DNA from: Brettanomyces bruxellensis
Taxonomy: Eukaryota; Ascomycota; Pichiomycetes; Pichiales; Pichiaceae
DNA: 64,000 nt
NCBI RefSeq assembly: GCF_011074885.1
Contig: NC_054688.1
Span: forward strand, 1,240,001 to 1,304,000
Reading direction: 5' to 3'
Shown here: positions 58,401 to 64,000 of the stretch, piece after piece
Layout of the letters: each line of letters opens with the position of its first letter
Position numbering within the stretch: position 1 is the first letter of the stretch
The notes under the pieces: model-generated
What the model was told of the DNA's origin: nothing
Database searches by the model: none
What the model saw: only the letters and a program-made list of their open reading frames with translations
Position numbers and translations under genes: made by a program

Positions 58401-58924
58401 AGTACGGAACGTGCTTTGGCGGCTCGGACCTCTCGGAAATGTCCAAGATCTTGGTTTCCAAGGGCTTCAACTACGGCGGGAAGGACATGCTCTACTCGGG
58501 AACCACCGGTGAGGCCCTCCAGGCCTACATCTTCTTCGGGCCCATCTACTACCAGAAGTTGAAGCACATGGTGCTCGACAAGATGCACGCCAGGGCCAGA
58601 GGTCCCCGGGCTGTGCTCACCAGGCAGCCCACCGAGGGTAGGGCGCGGGACGGTGGTCTTCGGCTCGGCGAGATGGAGCGGGACTGCTTGATTGCCTACG
58701 GAGCGTCTCAGCTCTTGCTTGAGCGGTTGATGTTGAGCTCCGATGCCTTTGATGTCGATATTTGCCAGGGCTGCGGCCTTATGGGCTACAATGGCTGGTG
58801 TCCTATGTGCAAGAGCAGCCAGAATGTGGTCAAGATGACCATTCCGTATGCTGCGAAGCTTTTGTTCCAGGAGCTGATTTCGATGAACATAGCACCGCGG
58901 TTACAGTTGGGTGATGTGTTTTAA
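55430..58924 (+). CDS. RET1: RNA polymerase III second-largest subunit Ret1 (Rpc2/C128)
   Basis: The 1164-residue protein (S. cerevisiae 1149) is collinear with Ret1: [40 protein letters not shown], the GDGRP-like [29 protein letters not shown] and the catalytic [17 protein letters not shown]. It ends with a C-terminal zinc site ([17 protein letters not shown]). Residues about 843-883 carry a Gly/Pro/Ser-rich expansion where yeast has a shorter loop. The gene is strikingly GC-rich, with mostly G/C third positions and Lys-to-Arg type replacements in its middle (56990-57430), unlike its AT-rich flanks. It synthesises tRNA, 5S and other small RNAs as part of Pol III. Confidence 0.96.
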   Translation: MTSKNEAMDELLKPMYKGKALTDPINTAKDKWNLVPAFLKVKGLVKQHLDSYNYFVDVDLKKIVKANEMVVSDVDPSFYLKYLDIRVGYKSNGDREKPEVVLPPHECRLRDLTYSAPIYVDVEYTRGRKIIIHRDLEIGRMPIMLRSNKCILHGRSEAEMAYLNECPLDPGGYFVVNGTEKVILVQEQLSKNRIIVETDRKKGIVQASVTSSTHERKSKTYVVAKKGRIYLKHNSISEEVPIVVVLKAAGVVSDMEIMQLVCGDDSAYQDLFAENFEAASRLGVFTQRQALEFIGRRVKTVRRMNAPRLSVLQEGLEAVATTICAHLTVARRDFRQKAVYIATMTRRVVMAMQNPKLVDDRDYAGNKRLELAGQLLSLLFEDLFKKFNNDFKANLDKILRRPSRASEFDALLHINIHSNNVTMGLNRAISTGNWSLKRFKMERAGVTHVLSRLSYIAALGMMTRISSQFEKSRKVSGPRSLQPSQFGMLCPADTPEGASCGLVKNLALMTHITTDSEEEPIRRACFMLGAQDIGQADSRALHARGSFGIYLNGTMIAVTRYPGAFVRRFRLLRRSGRLDAFVSIHTDLQQAAVHLASDGGRICRPLIIVDRGVSRVTARHLALLRDGRWGFDDFLRRGLVEYLDVNEENDALIALYERDIGQLTTHLEIEPFTVLGAVAGLIPYPHHNQSPRNTYQCAMGKQAIGAIAYNQFRRIDTLLYLLCYPEQPLVRTRTIELVKYNRLPAGHNATVAVMSYSGYDIEDALLLNRASIDRGFGRCQTLRKNTALLKRYPNHTKDIVGGMRLDGSGRPIYQHSALGGDGLAEVGSMVQSGQVIVNKCVPTGPTGPGGPSGGGNSTNPSGRGPGGGRNGQSRERESATSSFQESPLVYRGPVPSYVDQVMLTVGDNDQALIKVLLRQTRRPELGDKFSSRHGQKGVCGMIIKQEDMPFSDQGICPDMIMNPHGFPSRMTVGKMMELVSGKAGVLRGTFEYGTCFGGSDLSEMSKILVSKGFNYGGKDMLYSGTTGEALQAYIFFGPIYYQKLKHMVLDKMHARARGPRAVLTRQPTEGRARDGGLRLGEMERDCLIAYGASQLLLERLMLSSDAFDVDICQGCGLMGYNGWCPMCKSSQNVVKMTIPYAAKLLFQELISMNIAPRLQLGDVF

Positions 58925-60459
58925 TATTGATATCGAAATCTAGATCGATAGATCTAGATTGAGATCCATGGATGGAGGATATATCTAGATAGATCTACAT
59001 ATGAGGATCAATATCGAAATCTAGATATATCTAGATAGATCTACATATGAGGATCAATATCGAAATCTAGATATATCTAGATTGAGATCTACATAGATAT
59101 GGAAGACATGACGTTGCTTAGTTCATCTTAAATATGTGCATGCAGTATGTAATGCAATTTCTAGTATTAGTTTCCTGAGATCTACATCCAGATGCCTGCT
59201 GGAAATAACATTGCTTAGTCTATATGTGTATAGTATGTAATTCAATTTCTAGTACTTAATGTCTTGAGATCCACATGGATGTGAGGATATAACATTGCTT
59301 AGTCTATGTGTATGTAATGCAATATAGTATTTCATATCCTGCTGCTGTGCATCCAATATTTGTCAATTACACCATTGATATATCTAGTACACTATGCAAT
59401 GATTTCTAGTATTCAATATGAAATACCATTCTGTTCTAGACATAGATATAGATGTATGCTGTATACTGGATATATGCTCTGTATGCTCTAGATGATTTAC
59501 ATTTTGCGTATACCGTATATGCTCTATATACTCTATACACATACACACATGATCTAGATAAGCTGCATGTTATGATCTAGATGCAATATATGCACTATAT
59601 GCTTCACACTCTATATGCATTACACCCCCAGTTTAGACTATACACTCAATATCTTGGTTAACTATGCCTTATGCCAATGCTACCTCCCATATCTACGTCT
59701 TATACGCTGTCACACAGTTCCACATTCTCAATATATAATCCAATATCTAGTATTTAACCCCTGCTCAATACAGTATTTTCGGCATATTTGTAATGTGGAT
59801 GCATCTGATTTCTGAAGTACTTTAACATTCTGTTTAAAGATGGCAGTTGCAAACTATATTAAACCCTTCTGGTTAAGTATTTAAAGAATTTTCTCTGAAT
59901 CCTCTTTAGTGACATTTCCAAAATCCAAGTTTTGTCTTTAAATATCACCCCGAGTCTACTCCAACATATGCTGTGAACTTCTTCAGCAATATCCATAATT
60001 CCTTTAAGCCTTTAAGCTGCCATTCAAGTACTAAATCATGTATACGCTTATATATATTTAGTATGCTGCTGAAATGCTCAAGTGTTTAAATGTTTGATAT
60101 GCCAAGACCAAGTATACATCTTGCTGTTGAGGAACCAGCTATTCTTAACTCGTACATGGTACAAATCACGTCAGCCTCCAGTTCATTGCACTTTAGATCA
60201 AACTCCGCATTGAGGTATTTCATCACATACTTTGAACATTAACATTCAGCTTCCCCTCAACTCCTTCCCACCTTATATGTCATATATGCCTTATTATTAT
60301 AACCATCCCCTACCCAAAGATGCACTATGCCATTAATCGCCTTACAACATGCTCGTTTTCAGACGTTTCAAATGTTCCCACTTACCTTGCTTAACATTTG
60401 TGAGATGCGCTATCACTTCTTCTAACTTCGCCTTCCTAATCTCAGCATCACTTCCCATA
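58925..60459. other. Long intergenic region downstream of RET1
   Basis: About 1.5 kb, AT-rich, between convergent RET1 and SFR1. The first ~180 bp are CTAGATAT-based tandem repeats; further diffuse CTAGATAT/ATATGC repeats continue to about 59600. No ORF over 110 codons and no RNA gene was recognised. Confidence 0.6.
58927..59104. repeat. 46-bp tandem repeat of AGATATATCTAGAT motifs
   Basis: Units starting ATATCTAGATAGATCTACAT begin at 58981 and 59027, with a third diverged copy at 59073 (period 46 bp) and a diverged copy upstream from 58930. It abuts the RET1 stop codon. Confidence 0.85.
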
Positions 60460-61521
60460 TCACTTCCTGTACACCAAATCGTAATCCAAATTCAGCTGCC
60501 CGTACAACTCCTTCATGGAGAACTCCCTGCTCAATCCATCCCCAGAACCATCACCAGGCATTTCTCCATGCTCTATCTTCTCACCCATCCTCTCTATGGC
60601 CCTCTTTCTCTCCTCCACCTCCTCCTTTTCCGCTTTTCCCAAATTCTTGTACCTGGGAGACCGCATAAAGTCATCTAGCTCACCCAAAGCCGAAGTATCG
60701 TACTCAAACCTCAGCTTTCTCAGCCGGGAGTCCCGCTGCTTCTTCCGGTATTCCTCTATTCCTCCCATTCGATCTATCTTTAGCTTCGCATCGTTCAAAA
60801 CATAGTTTGAGGCCGCTTTTGCTGCTTTTCTCCATTTATCAATCAACTCGGCCAGCCCATCTTTTGGACTCTCATCTTCTCTTTTCGCCTCAATCTTCTT
60901 CAACTTCGCAATACTCTGCTCATATCTCTTGATCTCTCTCTCTAGTTGCCGCTCGTTCTCCTCGACAAATGTCGTTTTACTCAATTGATTAAGTTGAACC
61001 TGAATCGGGATCTTATCGCTCATCCTGATGTCTGCAGCAGGGCTCGAGAAGCTCCGCACAGCCAAGGGTGACTGCATTGGGCCATCCTTAGTCCTTAAAA
61101 CGATCGGTGTCGATGCTGTGAGGTTTTCTAGACCGCCATATTTGGCCTTTTTAGGCCTCGATGTTCCTTTTGGTGACAAATCCGGTATTGGCGAAGTGCT
61201 AAGCTCAACTATTTTGCGCGGAAGCGGTGAACTGAAGTTCCGCACGCTTTTCATTGGTATTCGGTGGTTGCTCTTGCCGATTATATGCTGCTCGGATGCC
61301 TTTTTGGGACTGCTTGATCTCCGTTTGGGAATCATGAGCTTCCCGGTTAGTTTCGGAAGCATTTTAGGCTCCATCAACTTCTTTGGGGCCGGCCTCACTT
61401 CCCCATACAGTTCCTCCTGCTCGCTAATTGTTGATTCTATTGCCTGATCCGACACTTCAGAAAAATCTAGAAACGAATCATGAGGTGTTGATTGTGAGTT
61501 TGGCGTCGACTGCTCATCCAT
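60460..61521 (-). CDS. SFR1: Sfr1/Mei5-like recombination accessory protein
   Basis: The 353-residue protein has a Ser/Pro/Lys-rich disordered N-terminal half with several SP sites, then a coiled segment (about 190-215). The conserved domain is LAELIDKWRKAAKAASNYVL followed by DRMGGIEEYRKKQRDSRLRK (about 223-270), and the end FSMKELYGQLNLDYDLVY. This pattern (WRxAxxxA, RMGG, and a terminal FTMxxxLxxLNI-type motif) is that of fungal Sfr1/Mei5, the partner of Swi5/Sae3 that helps Rad51 or Dmc1 strand exchange. The assignment rests on motif memory. Confidence 0.72.
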   Translation of the reverse strand: MDEQSTPNSQSTPHDSFLDFSEVSDQAIESTISEQEELYGEVRPAPKKLMEPKMLPKLTGKLMIPKRRSSSPKKASEQHIIGKSNHRIPMKSVRNFSSPLPRKIVELSTSPIPDLSPKGTSRPKKAKYGGLENLTASTPIVLRTKDGPMQSPLAVRSFSSPAADIRMSDKIPIQVQLNQLSKTTFVEENERQLEREIKRYEQSIAKLKKIEAKREDESPKDGLAELIDKWRKAAKAASNYVLNDAKLKIDRMGGIEEYRKKQRDSRLRKLRFEYDTSALGELDDFMRSPRYKNLGKAEKEEVEERKRAIERMGEKIEHGEMPGDGSGDGLSREFSMKELYGQLNLDYDLVYRK

Positions 61522-61688
61522 GTTCGAGAAGGGTCAAATTCTGCCTGAAATTCGATGAATTGTCACTATAATGCTTTAGAACGTGCCCTTTTGGCTAAAT
61601 GAGTGATAAAGTGACTTGAACTTCAACAATGATGCCAACTCTATGGTCAATAAAAACAAAAACGGGCCATCCATTTTGTGCAGAAAGC

Positions 61689-61698
61689 GTCGATCGAC
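61689..61698. promoter_or_regulatory. GTCGATCGAC palindrome between SFR1 and NOC2
   Basis: Exact 10-bp palindrome in a short divergent promoter, followed about 90 bp later by the T tract and the RRPE-like element. The function is inferred from recurrence in the window. Confidence 0.3.
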
Positions 61699-61787
61699 AC
61701 ACTCCAGAGACGGCATCTCTAGATATTCAACTTAAACTTTTTTTTTTTTTTTTTTTTTTTTTCCTTCTCAGCTGAAAAATTCTCTCG

Positions 61788-61797
61788 GAAAAATTTT
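61788..61797 (+). promoter_or_regulatory. RRPE-like element of NOC2
   Basis: GAAAAATTTT fits the ribosomal RNA processing element (core AAAAATTTT) bound by Stb3 in S. cerevisiae. Its position and the nature of NOC2 agree; no PAC element was found. Confidence 0.45.
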
Positions 61798-61889
61798 AGA
61801 CCTACAATCCCTATCTCCAGATCATAACTCCCAGAAAGCCAAGCCAACAGCTGGAAACAGACGGGATTGCCAGTAGATAGAAGCTCAAG

Positions 61890-64000
61890 ATGGCCAAGAC
61901 TAGTAAAGCAACCAAGAAGTTCAACAAGAAGCATTTGAAGAAGACGTTGGAGAAGCGTAATAAGGCCAAGGAGTACAAACGGAGAATTGGCAACAAGAAG
62001 GCACTTCGGGAGGAAAAGGCCAAGAACAGAGCAAATGGGAGATCGGCCAAGGATGGAGAGGTGTTTGATGACATGGATTTAGAGAAGTACTTTGAGAAAA
62101 AGGTGGAAGTTCCAAGTGTTAAGACGAAAAAAGGGTCTAAATTGGGTAAGAAGTCGAAGGAGGAAGAAAAGAGCAAAGGGGAGGAATCAGAGTTGGAAAT
62201 AGAGTCAGAGTCGGACTCGAAGGCCGGTTCGGACGCAGAATCGGAATCCGGAGCGGAAATGGAGATGGACAAGCAGGATTTGGAGGATTTGAAGAAGGAA
62301 GACCCAGAGTTCTACAAGTATTTGAAAGATAATGACAAGGATCTTCTTGATTTCAATCCGGTGAATCCTATGGATATGGTGAGCTCGGACGAGGATGATG
62401 AGGATAAGGAGGAGGCTGAGAAGGAGGACAAGGACAAGGACAAGGAAAAAACACAGCTAGAAGTGGAAGTGACGATTGAGATGGTGAAAAGCTGGGAAAA
62501 GAACATGATGCAGGAAAAGCCATCAATCAAAGGGATCAAGCAGGCAGCCATGGCATTCAAGGCGGCGGTGAATTCAGAGACAGACAGGGAGTACAGATAT
62601 AAAGTGAGCAGCGGGCCGGTGTTCAACTTGTTGATGATGGTTGTTTTAAAGAAGCTTCCTCTTGCGATCGAGAGGCTTTCTCCATACAAAAAGGACGCAA
62701 GAGGCAGCAGAAAGCTTGGCTCAACATCGAAGAAGTTGAACGGCCGCATTTGCACAATCGTGAAGTTGCACTCAACGTCTTTGCTTGAGCTTTTGGACGG
62801 CATATCGAAGACAGAGATGGCGATTCTCGTTTTACAGTCTACCCAGGAGCTTTTCCCATACATCATGTCGTGGAGGAAGATCCTAAAGATTTTGATCAAC
62901 AGCGTGGTGCAGGTTTGGGCATCATCGGGCGATTTCGAGACCCAGGTTGCCGCGTTTGCCTTTCTAAACAACGTGTCCCACGAGTATCCAAAGGCAGTGT
63001 TGGAGATTTCTCTCAGATCGATGTATTCAGGCTTTGTGAAGAACTGCCGCCGCACAAACGTTCACACAATCCCCTCGATCAACTTCCAGAAGAACTCGAT
63101 GGCCGAGTTGTATGGCGAGGATGAAAGTTTGGGATATAGGGTTGGATTCGAGAACATTCGGCAGTTGGCAATCCACCTCCGCGAGAGTGTCAACAATCCT
63201 ACCAAGGAGAGTTACAAGGCTGTTTACAACTGGCAGGTGTGCAACGCTCTCGATTTCTGGTCCAGAATGCTCTGCTTGCGGTGCAATCCGGAGGCTGAAC
63301 TCAAGAGCAGTGTGAAAAAGGGAAGAAAAAGCGGTACAGAGTCACCTTTGAGGCAGCTTATTTACCCATTGGTGCAGGTGACCATCGGAACGATTCGTTT
63401 GGTGCCATCTGCACAGTTCTTCCCGCTCAGATTTTACCTTGTGAGGTCACTAATCAGGTTATCGCAGGCCACCGGCGTGTTTATCCCGCTATTTCCATTG
63501 ATAAGCGAGATACTGACGTCTTCTGTGTTCACCAAGAAGCCCAGGGCCTCGTCTTTGGCCGCAGTGGACTTTGACAGCTGCATCAAGGTGAATAAGGCGT
63601 ACATTGGCACCAGAGTGTACCAATCAGGCGTCTGTGACGAGTTCATAGAGCTTTGCGCGGAGTTTTTTGCGCTCTACTGCAAGAGCATCGCCTTCCCGGA
63701 GCTCATAACTCCGCCTGTCATATACTTGAGGCGTTTCCGCAAGAGAAAGGGGGGAAACTTGAAGTTCAGCAAGCAACTTGGAACTTTGATCGACAAGCTT
63801 AATGCAAACGCAAAATACATAGAGAGCAGGCGGGCCACCGTGCAGTATGGCCCAAGCAACACACAGGAGGTGTCTAAGTTCCTCCAGGATGTTGAGTGGG
63901 AGAAAACGCCTCTTGGAGCGTATGTTAAGACGCAGAGAGAGGTTAAGGAAGCCAAAATGAAGATTCTCCGGGATTCTTTGGAGAAGGAGGAGGAGGAAGA
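61890..64000 (+). CDS. NOC2: Noc2, 60S pre-ribosome export factor, 3' end off window
   Basis: This is open from the ATG at 61890 to the window edge (703 codons). The N-terminus is Lys-rich (KTSKATKKFNKKHLKKTLEK) and followed by an acidic stretch (about 95-130). DLLDFNPVNPMD follows, then the conserved Noc2 domain with FLNNVSHEYPKAVLEISLRS, FENIRQLAIHLRESVNNPTK and YPLVQVTIGTIRLVPSAQFF. Noc2 pairs with Noc1 and then Noc3 on nucleolar and nucleoplasmic 60S precursors. The cut-off end is an acidic Glu run. Confidence 0.92.
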   Translation, partial: MAKTSKATKKFNKKHLKKTLEKRNKAKEYKRRIGNKKALREEKAKNRANGRSAKDGEVFDDMDLEKYFEKKVEVPSVKTKKGSKLGKKSKEEEKSKGEESELEIESESDSKAGSDAESESGAEMEMDKQDLEDLKKEDPEFYKYLKDNDKDLLDFNPVNPMDMVSSDEDDEDKEEAEKEDKDKDKEKTQLEVEVTIEMVKSWEKNMMQEKPSIKGIKQAAMAFKAAVNSETDREYRYKVSSGPVFNLLMMVVLKKLPLAIERLSPYKKDARGSRKLGSTSKKLNGRICTIVKLHSTSLLELLDGISKTEMAILVLQSTQELFPYIMSWRKILKILINSVVQVWASSGDFETQVAAFAFLNNVSHEYPKAVLEISLRSMYSGFVKNCRRTNVHTIPSINFQKNSMAELYGEDESLGYRVGFENIRQLAIHLRESVNNPTKESYKAVYNWQVCNALDFWSRMLCLRCNPEAELKSSVKKGRKSGTESPLRQLIYPLVQVTIGTIRLVPSAQFFPLRFYLVRSLIRLSQATGVFIPLFPLISEILTSSVFTKKPRASSLAAVDFDSCIKVNKAYIGTRVYQSGVCDEFIELCAEFFALYCKSIAFPELITPPVIYLRRFRKRKGGNLKFSKQLGTLIDKLNANAKYIESRRATVQYGPSNTQEVSKFLQDVEWEKTPLGAYVKTQREVKEAKMKILRDSLEKEEEE

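Larger units (their letters stand above)
61522..61889. other. Divergent promoter region of SFR1 and NOC2
   Basis: This holds a GTCGATCGAC palindrome (61689-61698), a 25-base T tract (61738-61762) and GAAAAATTTT (61788-61797), which matches the RRPE element found at ribosome-biogenesis genes. The RRPE lies about 95 bp before the NOC2 ATG. Confidence 0.6.

Overview
The window is nuclear DNA of a budding yeast (Saccharomycotina). The gene density, the intergenic spacing, short introns with a TACTAAC-type branch site, and fungal-type orthologues (Bud4, Ngg1, Hmo1, Ret1, Tfb2, Noc2) all fit this. CTG falls at positions where Leu is conserved in the RET1 product, so CUG reads as Leu and the CUG-Ser clades are excluded. 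A xanthine dioxygenase, a molybdenum-cofactor sulfurase and a CSN7-like subunit separate it from S. cerevisiae. A Pichiales yeast such as Brettanomyces or Ogataea is a reasonable guess, but the sequence alone does not prove it.

Layout: 1-9.8 kb holds four minus-strand genes: partial xanthine dioxygenase, BUD4, UPS2-like and ERF2. From 9.8 to 25 kb lie HMO1, a C2H2/AT-hook gene, the mitoribosomal gene RSM24, the SAGA gene NGG1, a spliced CSN7-like gene, SDH4 and YND1. From 25 to 31 kb lie an NT-C2 domain gene, YPK1 and a YPQ vacuolar transporter. From 31.9 to 37.6 kb is a cluster of three cytosolic large-subunit ribosomal protein genes (RPL8, RPL29, RPL2), all apparently intron-containing, with a spliced basic RNA-binding-like gene between them. 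From 38 to 49 kb lie an agmatinase-family ureohydrolase with a signal peptide, the carboxypeptidase-like pseudoenzyme ECM14, D-arabinitol dehydrogenase, IES6, TCA17 and Moco sulfurase. From 50 kb to the end lie SEC63, TFB2, RET1 (a very GC-rich gene), SFR1/MEI5 and the 5' part of NOC2.

Most genes are ordinary housekeeping loci with no operon-like organisation. Some themes recur. HMO1, the RPL genes, NOC2 and RET1 serve ribosome and Pol III output. TFB2, NGG1, IES6 and SFR1 serve transcription, chromatin and recombination. The xanthine dioxygenase and Moco sulfurase hint at purine and molybdoenzyme metabolism. Intergenic regions are rich in simple and tandem repeats (13, 19, 21, 22, 41 and 46 bp units, and a perfect (AGT)39).

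I found no mobile element, tRNA, CRISPR array or obviously new multigene system. The most notable non-genic signal is the 10-bp palindrome GTCGATCGAC, present six times, three of them in gene-upstream regions.
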